Under the pieces are notes generated by a model. That model worked only from the letters and a program-made list of their open reading frames with translations. It was not told the origin of the DNA and searched no databases. Positions 15,648 to 24,124 of a DNA stretch of 27,030 nucleotides are shown here, piece after piece (position 1 is the first letter of the stretch; every line of letters begins with the position of its first letter). Made by a program: the position numbers and the translations under genes. This DNA is from Bacteroidales bacterium. GTDB lineage: Bacteria > Bacteroidota > Bacteroidia > Bacteroidales > UBA932. The stretch is from NCBI GenBank assembly GCA_017615445.1, contig JAGAAD010000025.1:1-27030 (forward strand), in the 5' to 3' direction.

Positions 15648-17879
15648 TTATTCCTTGCACCATTTGTCCAGCCAGGAGTAGAATTCGCGGTGCCAGTAGA
15701 GGGAGTTCTGCGGCTGGAGGATCCAGTGATTCTCTTCGGGGAAGATGAGGAGCTTGCTCGGCACGCCCATCATCTGGGCGGCGTTGAACGCCGCCATGCC
15801 CTGGGTGTAGGGGATGCGGAAGTCCATCATGCCGTGGATGCAGAGGATCGGGGTGTGCCATTTGAGGACGTTGCTCTGAGGGTCGTTGGCGTAGTGGTGC
15901 TTCGCCTTCGGGGTTTTTGCATAAGGCGCGCCGGCCTGCTGCATGCCGCCGAACCAGATGCCGTCTCCTTTCGGGCCCATCTGACCGGGCTCATAGGCGT
16001 ATTCGGTCAGACCGCCGTTGTCCCAGTTCGCGAACCACATCTCTTCGGTGGTGAACCACAAGGCCTTCTCGTCGAAGATGCCGGCGTGGGCGATGAAGCA
16101 ATCGTAGAGGTCTCCATGCAGGCCTTCAAGCATGTATGCCGAGAATCCGCCGTAGGACGCGCCCACGCAAGCGAGCTTGCTGACGTAGGGCTTGCTCTTG
16201 ATCCAGCGGCCGGCGGAGAGGTAATCCTGCATGTTCAGGCCGGCGTAGTCGCCGCTGATCTGCTCCTTCCACGGCTGGCCGAACGCGGTGGTTCCGCGGC
16301 GGTTGGGCATCATCACGATATAGCCCTGCTGGGCCATAAGACGGTAGTTCCAGCGGTAGCTCCAGTCCTGAGTGTTCGAGCTCTGCGGGCCGCCGAGCAC
16401 GATCTCCACGGCGGGATATTTCTTCGAAGGGTCGAAGTGCGGGGGATAGAGCACCCAGCACTGCATGTCCTGGCCGTCCACAGTCTTCACGAGCACGCTC
16501 TCGCTGGCCGGTTCGTCCAGCTGGTCCAGGATGTGCTTGTTCTCGGCAGTGAGCTGCTTGAAGCCGTCTTTGCCGACGGCGACCAGCTCGACGGGGAAGT
16601 TGAGGCAGTAATAGCTCGTGAGGAGAGTGCCGTCCTTGGTCACGGCGAAGGGGGTGAAGAAGTCATACTTCCATCCGTCCTGGGTGAGCTGTTTGACGTT
16701 CGCTTCCAGATCTATGTTGTAGATCTTGCCGGTTCCTTCTGCGAGCGCGCTGAAATACAGCGATTTGCCGTCCTCGGCCCAGAGCAGGCCGGAGGCGTCG
16801 TACTTGAAGCCGGCTGTGAGTTCTTTGATGGCCTTCACGATCACGCCGGAGGCCTGGCCTTCGTCCGTCTGCGGGTATTCTATTTCAGCGACGAGGATGC
16901 GCTGCTTGTCAGCTTCGTAGCCGTCCCGGGCCATGGAGATCCAGGCGAGATGCGCCCCGTCCGGGCTCCAGAGAGGGTCAGTGTCGTAGCCTCCGTCCGT
17001 CTTGACGGGGGTCGTCTCGCCGGTGAGGAGATCATAGACATAGATGCCGCAGTTAGTGCTGAAGGCGTATTCCTTGCCGGTCTTCTTGCGGCAGCTGTAG
17101 GCTATATGGCGGCCGTTGGGGGCCCAGTCCAGCTGCTCGGCTCCGCCGAAAGGCTCGGTGGGGAGCTCGTAGGGCTCGTCGCCGAGGATGTCCACGCTGC
17201 TGTCGGGCGTGATCTTGCCATTGCTCAGGCTGGCGACATAGGTCCTGGGGGTTTCGGTCACCCAATGGTCCCAGTGACGGTACATTAGGTCCGTGGTGGC
17301 ATAGGCCTGGGCCTTGTCCAGCGCGGGATCGCTGTCTTTCGGGGTCTTCACCGGGCCGGGGATGGTGCTGATGTACAGCAGCTGGCTGCCGTCCGGGGAG
17401 AGCTTGAACTCGCTGATTCCCGCCGGCACGTCGCTCAGCTGGTACTTCGCCCCGAGTTTCTTTCCGCCAAAGGCGGCGGCCCAGAGCTGCCCGCCCTGAA
17501 GGAAGTAGATCTTCTTGCCGTCCGGGCTCCAGCGGGCGTTGCTGACGCTCTTTGCGTACTTCGTCAGCTGAATGCTATTCCCTCCATCCGGGTCGCAGAC
17601 GAAGAGATTCCGGCAACTGCGGTTCTTCTCGATGCTGGTGTAGCTGACTCCGTAGAGTATTTTCTTCCCGTCCGGGGAGAGTTGGGGGTCTCCCAGACGC
17701 CCGAAGGCGAGAAGAGCCTCCGGGGTCATCACTCCGTCCTGGATCTTGATGTCCGATGCGGCTATGTACCCCTTTTCGGTCTTATTGGGTGTGATTACTT
17801 TGCTCATAAGTGCGGTGATTCCGTAGCCGAGTGCTGCGAAGACGGCCACTATGCAAAACAGTTTAAGAAACTTTTTCAT
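15648..17879 (-). CDS. S9 family serine peptidase (dipeptidyl peptidase/acylaminoacyl-peptidase type)
   Basis: A 743-residue prolyl-oligopeptidase-family enzyme. Residues about 5-27 form a hydrophobic signal or membrane anchor without a lipobox. The N-terminal half is a beta-propeller with PD40/WD40-like repeats (LSPDGKKILY at 67-76, WSPDGKKIYF at 117-126, LSPDGSQLLY at 160-169, WSPDGAHLAW at 304-313). The C-terminal alpha/beta-hydrolase domain has the triad Ser575 in GASYGGFS, Asp686 in GMMDFRIP and His718 in EENHWI. It cuts short peptides, usually from the N-terminus and often after proline; the exact specificity cannot be read from sequence. It is the first gene of the glycan operon, with the GH5 start one base after its stop, an uncommon partner for a mannan locus. 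Confidence 0.93.
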   Translation of the reverse strand: MKKFLKLFCIVAVFAALGYGITALMSKVITPNKTEKGYIAASDIKIQDGVMTPEALLAFGRLGDPQLSPDGKKILYGVSYTSIEKNRSCRNLFVCDPDGGNSIQLTKYAKSVSNARWSPDGKKIYFLQGGQLWAAAFGGKKLGAKYQLSDVPAGISEFKLSPDGSQLLYISTIPGPVKTPKDSDPALDKAQAYATTDLMYRHWDHWVTETPRTYVASLSNGKITPDSSVDILGDEPYELPTEPFGGAEQLDWAPNGRHIAYSCRKKTGKEYAFSTNCGIYVYDLLTGETTPVKTDGGYDTDPLWSPDGAHLAWISMARDGYEADKQRILVAEIEYPQTDEGQASGVIVKAIKELTAGFKYDASGLLWAEDGKSLYFSALAEGTGKIYNIDLEANVKQLTQDGWKYDFFTPFAVTKDGTLLTSYYCLNFPVELVAVGKDGFKQLTAENKHILDQLDEPASESVLVKTVDGQDMQCWVLYPPHFDPSKKYPAVEIVLGGPQSSNTQDWSYRWNYRLMAQQGYIVMMPNRRGTTAFGQPWKEQISGDYAGLNMQDYLSAGRWIKSKPYVSKLACVGASYGGFSAYMLEGLHGDLYDCFIAHAGIFDEKALWFTTEEMWFANWDNGGLTEYAYEPGQMGPKGDGIWFGGMQQAGAPYAKTPKAKHHYANDPQSNVLKWHTPILCIHGMMDFRIPYTQGMAAFNAAQMMGVPSKLLIFPEENHWILQPQNSLYWHREFYSWLDKWCKE

Positions 17880-17903
17880 CCGGTTGTTCTGGTTTTGTGC
17901 TTA

Positions 17904-17911
17904 CTAAGATA
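17904..17911 (-). promoter_or_regulatory. Candidate -7 box for the S9-GH5-susCD operon
   Basis: TATCTTAG on the minus strand differs by one base from the Bacteroidetes -7 consensus TAnnTTTG and would place transcription about 20 bases before the peptidase ATG. A good -33 TTTG at the expected distance was not found, so confidence is limited. The 76-base gap also holds the plus-strand promoter of the dcu-type gene. Confidence 0.4.
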
Positions 17912-17925
17912 CGAATAAAAATCCT

Positions 17926-17933
17926 TATATTTA
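17926..17933 (+). promoter_or_regulatory. Candidate -7 box for the dicarboxylate carrier gene
   Basis: TATATTTA lies 22 bases upstream of the first ATG at 17956 and differs by one base from TAnnTTTG. An AGGA follows at 17946-17949, six bases before the start codon, and could be a ribosome binding site. No clear -33 element was seen at 19-21 bases. Confidence 0.4.
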
Positions 17934-17955
17934 CACTTCGTAAAAGGATTCAGGA

Positions 17956-19332
17956 ATGACTTTCACAATGATTATCGAGCTGCTGATCGTTCTGGCAGCG
18001 CTTTATGTGGGCTCCCGTTACGGCTCTCTCGCCCTCGGTGCGATTTCAGGTATAGGCCTTGCGATTCTGGTCTTCGGCTTCGGCCTGAAGCCCGGAACGC
18101 CTCCCACGGATGTTATTTATATCATAATCGCCGCGGTGACCTGCGCGGAAACGCTTCAGGCGTCCGGCGGTATGGACTGGATGATTCAAGTGGCGGAGAA
18201 GATGCTCAGAAAGCATCCGGAACACATCACCTTCCTGGGACCTCTTGTGACTTTCTTCCTGACGGTCCTGGTAGGGACCGGACATGTTGTCTACACAATA
18301 ATGCCTATTATCTGCGATATAGCGCTTAAAAAGAACATACGCCCCGAGCGCCCTTGCGGAGTGGCCTCCGTGGCCTCGCAGGTGGGTATCACCTGTTCGC
18401 CCATCGCTGCTGCTGTAGTGGCCTTCGTGACAATCTCCAACGCCAATAATTACATGGTCAGCATCCCGCAGGTGCTGATGGTCACCATCCCGGCCTGTGT
18501 ATGCGGTCTGATGTGCGCAGCCTTGGCGTCATACAAAAGAGGAAAGGACCTGGACAAAGACCCGGATTTCCTCGCACGCAAGAATGATCCGGAGATGTAC
18601 AAGTATATGTACGGTAACTCCGCGACCACCCTGGACAAGATGATAAGTAAGGAAGCCAAGGCTTCTGTGTTCATTTTCCTCGGCGCCCTGCTCGTGATTG
18701 TCGCTTTCGCATTCTGCCAGATGATCCACACCGCAGACGGTGCTACCCTCGCCAAGGCCCTCAAGCTCCCGAAGATGAACATCTGCATCCAGATAATAAT
18801 GCTGGTGGCGGCGGCCTGCAACATAATGTTCTGCAAGGCTTCGCCTAAAAAGGCGGTCGGCGGCGCGGTGTGGCAGTCCGGAATGGTCGCCGTGGTGGCA
18901 ATCTACGGCATCGCCTGGCTTGCAGACACTTATTTCGGCAACTACATGGATCAGATGAAGGTAATGCTTCAGGACATAGTCACACAGTATCCATGGAGCA
19001 TTGCCCTGGTGTTCTTTATGGTGTCCGTGCTGATCAACTCGCAGGGAGCCGTGGTGGTGGCAATGCTTCCGCTGGCCTACCAGCTGGGAATCGCCGGCCC
19101 CGTGCTTCTCGGCGTGCTCCCGAGCGTCTACGGCTACTTCTTTATCCCGAACTATCCGTCTGATATTGCCACTGTGAACTTCGACCGAAGCGGGACCACC
19201 GTGATAGGAAAATACCTGCTTAACCATAGTTTTATGATGCCCGGACTGATAAGTGTGTTCGTGTCCACGGTCGTCGGCTATCTGATCACCAACGTCTTCT
19301 TCAGCGGGTATTTCGCAAGCTTCGTACAATGA
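17956..19332 (+). CDS. dcuB: Anaerobic C4-dicarboxylate transporter, DcuA/DcuB family
   Basis: A 458-residue inner-membrane carrier with about 10-12 hydrophobic helices. Family-typical stretches are AAVTCAETLQASGGMDWM (59-76), VGTGHVVYTIMPIICD, and the conserved ASVASQVGITCSPIAAA region; near the C-terminus NYPSDIATVNFDRSGTT is characteristic. Family members exchange fumarate, malate or aspartate for succinate during fumarate respiration. DcuA and DcuB cannot be told apart here, so the symbol is a family label. In Bacteroidetes such carriers export succinate, which fits the nqr and pckA genes in this window. The start at 17956 gives MTFTMIIELL; a second ATG lies 12 bases downstream. The stop overlaps the next gene by four bases (ATGA). 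Confidence 0.93.
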   Translation: MTFTMIIELLIVLAALYVGSRYGSLALGAISGIGLAILVFGFGLKPGTPPTDVIYIIIAAVTCAETLQASGGMDWMIQVAEKMLRKHPEHITFLGPLVTFFLTVLVGTGHVVYTIMPIICDIALKKNIRPERPCGVASVASQVGITCSPIAAAVVAFVTISNANNYMVSIPQVLMVTIPACVCGLMCAALASYKRGKDLDKDPDFLARKNDPEMYKYMYGNSATTLDKMISKEAKASVFIFLGALLVIVAFAFCQMIHTADGATLAKALKLPKMNICIQIIMLVAAACNIMFCKASPKKAVGGAVWQSGMVAVVAIYGIAWLADTYFGNYMDQMKVMLQDIVTQYPWSIALVFFMVSVLINSQGAVVVAMLPLAYQLGIAGPVLLGVLPSVYGYFFIPNYPSDIATVNFDRSGTTVIGKYLLNHSFMMPGLISVFVSTVVGYLITNVFFSGYFASFVQ

Positions 19333-20213
19333 AAAAGTTTCTGAGTGTCATTCTTCCGGCGGCGCTGCTGCTGACGTCATGCTCTTACAAAGAGAATCTA
19401 TTCGTGCAACTGCCGGGTACTGCGTGGTCCATTACGAAGGATGGGACCACCACCTGGGCCTGCTTCCACGACGCGGAGCATGCGAGCCTTCTTCAGCTCA
19501 GTTCTGATCTGAACCGCTATCAGATTGATCACGGAACCTACAAGACCGACGGACACGTCGTGACCGTCTCCACCGAATATGCCTCGAGCTTCCAAGTTAA
19601 CCGCACCTTCTGGACTCTGAAGCGTCCGAATACAAACGACAGCTACACCAGTCTGGAGCCCTTTGTCTTCCCGACTCTTGCCGGGACGGTCTGGGCCTCT
19701 CCGGTGAGCAACGATCTCCACATCGCTTATTTTCCTTCTGACGGGGAGTGCCTGGAACTTGTCTACAAAAATATCACCCGTGAGGAGACTGTCCCCGAAT
19801 ATGGCTGGAGCGGCGAGAAAAAAGATCTGGACGGGAAGAACGTCACTTTCTACAGAAACTTTATGACTATGGGCGTCTATGCTGCGGGACTAATCAGCGA
19901 ACCTGTTCAAGAAGAGGGAGCCTCAAGCCTCAAAGGCACGGTCTGGACCTACAATAATATAGGTTATCCGGCCGATGTCCCCTCCGTGATCCTGTTCACC
20001 GGCAAAGAGCAATATATCCGTCTTACGGGAGTCTGGTCCGGCAGCGTCTCATCTGTGAGAGTAAACCCCATCGTCTTTGATGTGACATCCGGGACCTACA
20101 CCGAAAGCGACGGTAATCTGACTCTCACCATAGGGGAGAATAAAGAAAGCTGCCCCATTTCCGGAGGCAGCTTCACTCTCTATGAAAAAACGTACAAAAA
20201 ACTGGATTACTGA
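19329..20213 (+). CDS. Lipoprotein of unknown function with three similar modules
   Basis: I do not recognise this 294-residue protein. It has a lipoprotein signal (MKKFLSVILPAALLLTSCSY, Cys18). The mature part looks like three tandem modules beginning LPGTAWSITKDG (28-39), LAGTVWASPVSND (117-129) and LKGTVWTYNNIG (201-212). Modules one and three also share a GTY...DG...T segment (69-80 and 255-266) and a hydrophobic end near YEKTYKKL/FWTLKRP. Modules of about 85 residues starting with L-x-G-T-x-W resemble lipocalin-like beta-barrel or META-type folds, which is inference. Its ATG overlaps the carrier stop by four bases, so it is translated together with the dicarboxylate transporter. Its last seven bases overlap the convergent wzz-like gene. 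Confidence 0.75.
   Translation: MKKFLSVILPAALLLTSCSYKENLFVQLPGTAWSITKDGTTTWACFHDAEHASLLQLSSDLNRYQIDHGTYKTDGHVVTVSTEYASSFQVNRTFWTLKRPNTNDSYTSLEPFVFPTLAGTVWASPVSNDLHIAYFPSDGECLELVYKNITREETVPEYGWSGEKKDLDGKNVTFYRNFMTMGVYAAGLISEPVQEEGASSLKGTVWTYNNIGYPADVPSVILFTGKEQYIRLTGVWSGSVSSVRVNPIVFDVTSGTYTESDGNLTLTIGENKESCPISGGSFTLYEKTYKKLDY
20147..20173 (-). terminator. Intrinsic terminator of the polysaccharide export operon, inside the opposing gene
   Basis: A perfect 8-bp stem AAGCTGCC/GGCAGCTT (20147-20154 and 20166-20173) with an 11-base loop lies 34-60 bases after the wzz-like stop. Read on the minus strand it is followed by TCTTTATTCT, a U-rich tail. It sits within the coding sequence of the convergent lipoprotein gene; on the plus strand no U tract follows it. 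Confidence 0.55.
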
Positions 20214-21343
20214 TCCTGTTTTCCTGCGAACATTTCTTTGAGCTTCGGGAGATAACCTTTCCCGATCACTATTCCGCATCCGAGAATAAAGCCGAGGAAG
20301 GTCCACACGATAAGGGTCTTAGCGCGGCTGTTTGAAGGCTTTACGGGAACCGCCACGGGCTGGATTATAGTTAGTACCGGAGTGTCCCTCTTGACCTGCA
20401 TCTTGGCCTGCTCGAGCTGCTTGGCCATCTCACCATAGATGGAATTGGCCACATTATACTTCGACTGAAGGCGCTCCTGCTCGATACGGGCCTTTGAGGT
20501 GCTCATCTGCTGAGAGCGGTCACGAACGGCTGCAAGCTGGCTCTGATATGATTCAGCTTCGGCCTTTATTTCGTCGTAGCGAGCCTGAATATAATCGAGA
20601 TTGTCCTGAGCCTTCTCCGTACGGAAACGGGTAACTTCTTCCTGGAGCAGTTGCTGGGCCTTCATGGCGAGTTCAGCTGTCTGGATGGGTTCCGTGCCAG
20701 TCACGGAAAGGGTGATGTAGCCTTCTTTCTTGTCCACCGAAAGAGAAACCGTTTCGGCGATAAGCTTCATGAATTTCTCTTCGTCCTTCGAGAGGAGGAT
20801 GGGCTTCGGGGTATTGTCTCCCTCGCCGGCGGCAGGAAGTTCTAGCTCCGGCTGCGGCTTGCGGATGGCTCCAAGGATCACTCCGGGGAGACCGATGGTG
20901 TACTTCTTGACAATTCCGATTACCGAAGGTTTGGCGATTTCCTTGGCGTAGGTGTACATGCTCACGGCAGTGTCCACCTTTTCATAGTGCAGGGGAGTGT
21001 AGAGCAAGGCCTTGCGATAAGGCACGCTGCTGACTATCTGCGGGTACACGAGCGGGGAAAGATCTCCGCCGCTCATGTTTGCCGTGCCGAGATCGAAGCC
21101 GGCAAGAGATGCGAGGCTGGATAGCGATGAGTTGGACCTTGAGCCCACCTGAGGCACCATGACCGTGCTGACGGTGTACTTGCGCTGCATGGTGATGGCT
21201 GCCACAAATCCGAGGGCTATGAACACGGCGGTGACTATGATCACCGTCTTTCGTCCTTCCCACAGGCTGCGGATCAAGGCCATAATGTCTATGCCGCCCT
21301 CTTCCTCTTCGACGGGAGTGTTGTAGGTTTTGTTTTCGTCCAT
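20207..21343 (-). CDS. wzz: Wzz-type polysaccharide chain-length determinant / co-polymerase
   Basis: A 378-residue inner-membrane protein with two membrane helices (about 32-52 and 342-362) around a large periplasmic part, including a coiled coil (about 225-318). A proline-containing stretch, IIQPVAVPVKPSNSRAK (326-342), just before the second helix is typical of Wzz/GNVR proteins. These proteins control the length of O-antigen, capsule or exopolysaccharide chains and contact the outer-membrane exporter. There is no C-terminal tyrosine-kinase domain, so it is not a full Wzc. It starts five bases after the stop of the SLBB export protein, and its stop codon overlaps the convergent lipoprotein gene by seven bases. 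The exact polysaccharide is unknown because no glycosyltransferase is nearby. Confidence 0.9.
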   Translation of the reverse strand: MDENKTYNTPVEEEEGGIDIMALIRSLWEGRKTVIIVTAVFIALGFVAAITMQRKYTVSTVMVPQVGSRSNSSLSSLASLAGFDLGTANMSGGDLSPLVYPQIVSSVPYRKALLYTPLHYEKVDTAVSMYTYAKEIAKPSVIGIVKKYTIGLPGVILGAIRKPQPELELPAAGEGDNTPKPILLSKDEEKFMKLIAETVSLSVDKKEGYITLSVTGTEPIQTAELAMKAQQLLQEEVTRFRTEKAQDNLDYIQARYDEIKAEAESYQSQLAAVRDRSQQMSTSKARIEQERLQSKYNVANSIYGEMAKQLEQAKMQVKRDTPVLTIIQPVAVPVKPSNSRAKTLIVWTFLGFILGCGIVIGKGYLPKLKEMFAGKQDQ

Positions 21344-21348
21344 AAGGC

Positions 21349-24081
21349 CTAGAGTCTTTCTATGAGCAGGATGAAGGAAGCGATGGAGGTGATGGAGGCC
21401 AGTGTCCTGGACAGAACTGCATCCCAGTCGACCTGTTTCTTCTCCTTGGGTTTCTCGATTTCAGCCCTCTTTTCCTGGTCGATCATGACGGTGATGGTGC
21501 TGCCGGGTTCCACCTTCGGGTAACTGCGGATTCCGAGGAAGCGCTTCGTCCCCACAGTCTGGTAGTTAGGCATGGTCACCGTGATGCTGTTCTTGTCAGC
21601 TGTCTTGATCAGGCCGCCGGCGTAATTGTCTATATACCACTTGGCAGAACGTCCGCCATGATAAACTAGAGTCTTCTGTGTGGAGGAAAAATCAGCGGGG
21701 ATGTACTGAGCCATGCGAGTTCCGAGCTCGCGGATCACAACCACGTTCTCTGCACGGACGATGTTGAGCACGTCGCCGTCCATCAGGATGGGATCGTCCC
21801 AGTTCTTGTTGAGATGCATCTTCCTGACATCCTTGAGATTGACTCCGATCTGCCCCCTGCCGTTGTAGGTGCGGAAAAGTGAGCAGTAGTCGGAGGCGTC
21901 GTCCAGCAGGCCGCCCGCGATTTCGAGAATCTGCGAAAGCTGGGTTTTGCTATCTTCTATCACATACACTCCCGGATACTTGACGCGGCCGTTGATTTCG
22001 ACCGTGCGTCCGGAAGTGAAGTTAGGAGTCATACGGACCACGATGTGGTCGTAGGGCTGCAGCTGGAAGCTCTTGTCCGTGGGATAATAGTTCTCGTCCA
22101 CAGTCAGGACGATGGTGTCGAACTTGACCTCGTCTTTCTTGGAGATGTTCATACGGAACACCTGGACCTTGTCGTAGGCTGCGCCAACGGTGAAGCCGCC
22201 TGCCATCGTGAGGAGGTCGTGGACGGAGACCGATGTGTCGAAGGTGATATTGACAGGGTTCTTGACGGCACCGCTGACCCGAAGTTCACCTATGTTCGTG
22301 TAGGTGGTGTTGTCGTAGACGCGGAGTTCGTCGCCGGGCTGGAGGAGGGTGTCACCCTCTTCCTCGAGCGAAACGGGGATGTACTGCATCTTCGCCGGGT
22401 TGGTGACGTCCCTGCGGAAGATGTAGGCCACAGGATAAACGGTGGGCCTGAGGCCGCCTGCATATTCAATCGCCTGGGCCACGGTCATACGGTCGTTCAG
22501 GCCGAAAGACCTGGTGAACGGGCTGCGTACCTGGCCGCTGACGCTGATGTTCGCAGTGTCGCGGTAACTGGACTGGGCGAGGACGCGGACTACGTCACGG
22601 GCCTGAAGTTGGAAGTCGGGGTTTCCGTTTTCGCCGGGGAACGGGACGGTGAGGACCTCCACGGTCTCATCGTCGTTCGTGCGCTCCACGAAGACGAAGT
22701 CCCTACGGGCGGTGAACCTGGGTTCGGCCTTCGCGATGAGAGCCTGCAGGCTGCCATTCTTCTCGAAATCGAAGCTGCCGCCATAGTACACGTCTCCTCC
22801 AATCGAGACATAGTTCTCCATAGGACGGTCGGCCGCCTTGATACGGACGATATCACCGGAGACAAGTTCCGCTTTCTGCTTGCCTGCCATGACCTGGCCG
22901 AGGTCGAATTCAAGGAAACGGAGTTCGCCGTTCTCGCGGCGCTCAATCTGAAGGAAGTTGGGATAGGCGTTGTCATTCAGGCCTCCGGCAAAATCGATAA
23001 GGTCCTTGAGGTTCTCGTTTTCGACAATTTCGTATCGCATGGGGCGCTTGACTGCACCCTCGATACGGACTATCTTCTGTGCGACGGGGACGAAGAGGAC
23101 GTCGTTATTCTGGACGTCGAATTCAGTCTTTCCGCCTTGGCCCTTCATGAACTTGTACAGGTCGAGTTTTTCCGTCTTGCCTGCGCGGGAACGCTGAATG
23201 TTACGGATGGAACCCATAGCGGTGGGGCCGCCGGCCGCTGCAAGGGCGTTGAATGCGTTGTTCAGGGCGCTGATGGTGAAGCCTCCCTGCACGCCCACCT
23301 CACCGTAGATGTTCACCATGACGGTGCGGGCTGTGGTGATGGTGACGGCGATCTGGTCCTGACGGAAGGAGTAGTGCTGCGCGAGTTTGGAGATGATGGC
23401 TTTGCGGCCCTGGGCAAGAGTCATTCCCTTCAGGAAAATCTTCGATGATCCGGCGGGCTGGATGCTTCCGTCCGCACCGATGCGCTGGTGGATCTCAGTC
23501 TGAGAAGAACCGAAGATGCTGATGTGCACTTCGTCTCCTTCGCCCAGAATGTATGTGTCCGGGGCCTGGGCGCCGTCCGTGGTGCGGAAGACATCCATCG
23601 AGGTGCCCGTGAAGAGGGCATGGCCGTAGATGTCGTCTCCGGCCGTCTTGCTGACGTTGTTCTCTGCAAGGGCAGTCTCGAGGGCCTGTTCTGCAGCAGC
23701 CTCACCGAGAGTCGTCTGAGGGAATTCATTCGGAGTCTCTGCCTGGGCAGCGGCGGCAGCGATAATTTGCTCGCCTGAGCCGGCTTCGGCCACCTGGGCG
23801 GGAGCCGAAGGAGCAGCGGCAGTGGCTGCCGATGTGGCAGCGGATTTCTCCGCCTGCATTTTGTTGATGACTTCCATCACCCTTCCCTGATAGTTTGCGT
23901 ACTCGCTCGGGGGAATGTTGTCCACATCGATGCCTTCCTGCATGAGTCTCGCACGGACTTCAGTTTCATCGAGGCCGCGCTTGGAGAGTTCTGAACGGGC
24001 CATGGCGAGCATGTTTGCGCTCTGGGCGAGAGCGGAGAGCGAAATTGCCATGCACACGATGGCGGTAAGGAATTTCTTCAT
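21349..24081 (-). CDS. Outer-membrane polysaccharide export protein with multiple SLBB domains
   Basis: A 910-residue secreted protein. The signal peptide is MKKFLTAIVCMAISLSALAQ. A short helical N-terminal region (22-78) is followed by an Ala-rich low-complexity stretch (80-140). The polysaccharide-export (Wza-like) domain is at about 175-255 (TYILGEGDEVHISIFG at 176-191). About six or seven SLBB-type beta-grasp repeats run from about 258 to 865, recognisable by repeated openings such as VRIEGAVKRPMRYEI, ISVSGQVRSPFTRSF, LRVSGAVKNPVNITF and VEINGRVKYPGVYVI. A hydrophobic segment closes the protein (893-908). It probably forms the periplasmic and outer-membrane channel through which polysaccharide leaves the cell. 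It is much longer than Wza (about 380), as is common for Bacteroidetes versions. It precedes the wzz-like gene in one operon. Confidence 0.9.
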   Translation of the reverse strand: MKKFLTAIVCMAISLSALAQSANMLAMARSELSKRGLDETEVRARLMQEGIDVDNIPPSEYANYQGRVMEVINKMQAEKSAATSAATAAAPSAPAQVAEAGSGEQIIAAAAAQAETPNEFPQTTLGEAAAEQALETALAENNVSKTAGDDIYGHALFTGTSMDVFRTTDGAQAPDTYILGEGDEVHISIFGSSQTEIHQRIGADGSIQPAGSSKIFLKGMTLAQGRKAIISKLAQHYSFRQDQIAVTITTARTVMVNIYGEVGVQGGFTISALNNAFNALAAAGGPTAMGSIRNIQRSRAGKTEKLDLYKFMKGQGGKTEFDVQNNDVLFVPVAQKIVRIEGAVKRPMRYEIVENENLKDLIDFAGGLNDNAYPNFLQIERRENGELRFLEFDLGQVMAGKQKAELVSGDIVRIKAADRPMENYVSIGGDVYYGGSFDFEKNGSLQALIAKAEPRFTARRDFVFVERTNDDETVEVLTVPFPGENGNPDFQLQARDVVRVLAQSSYRDTANISVSGQVRSPFTRSFGLNDRMTVAQAIEYAGGLRPTVYPVAYIFRRDVTNPAKMQYIPVSLEEEGDTLLQPGDELRVYDNTTYTNIGELRVSGAVKNPVNITFDTSVSVHDLLTMAGGFTVGAAYDKVQVFRMNISKKDEVKFDTIVLTVDENYYPTDKSFQLQPYDHIVVRMTPNFTSGRTVEINGRVKYPGVYVIEDSKTQLSQILEIAGGLLDDASDYCSLFRTYNGRGQIGVNLKDVRKMHLNKNWDDPILMDGDVLNIVRAENVVVIRELGTRMAQYIPADFSSTQKTLVYHGGRSAKWYIDNYAGGLIKTADKNSITVTMPNYQTVGTKRFLGIRSYPKVEPGSTITVMIDQEKRAEIEKPKEKKQVDWDAVLSRTLASITSIASFILLIERL

Positions 24082-24116
24082 ATCAGTTGTGTTTTTATTA
24101 TCAAACGATAAGCGTC

Positions 24117-24124
24117 CAAAGATA
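24117..24124 (-). promoter_or_regulatory. -7 box of the polysaccharide export operon
   Basis: TATCTTTG on the minus strand is a perfect match to the Bacteroidetes -7 consensus TAnnTTTG. It places transcription about 30 bases before the SLBB gene ATG (24079-24081). The -33 region falls within the adjoining palindrome at 24124-24146 and does not show a clear TTTG. Confidence 0.6.

Noticed and set aside
15612..17288. Long plus-strand frame opposite the GH5 and S9 peptidase genes
   Set aside because: It spans two well-supported genes on the other strand, has no motif, and lacks any start context of its own.
22045..23448. Plus-strand frame of about 465 codons opposite the SLBB export protein
   Set aside because: Antisense to repeated beta-grasp domains, no signal peptide or motif; explained by base composition.
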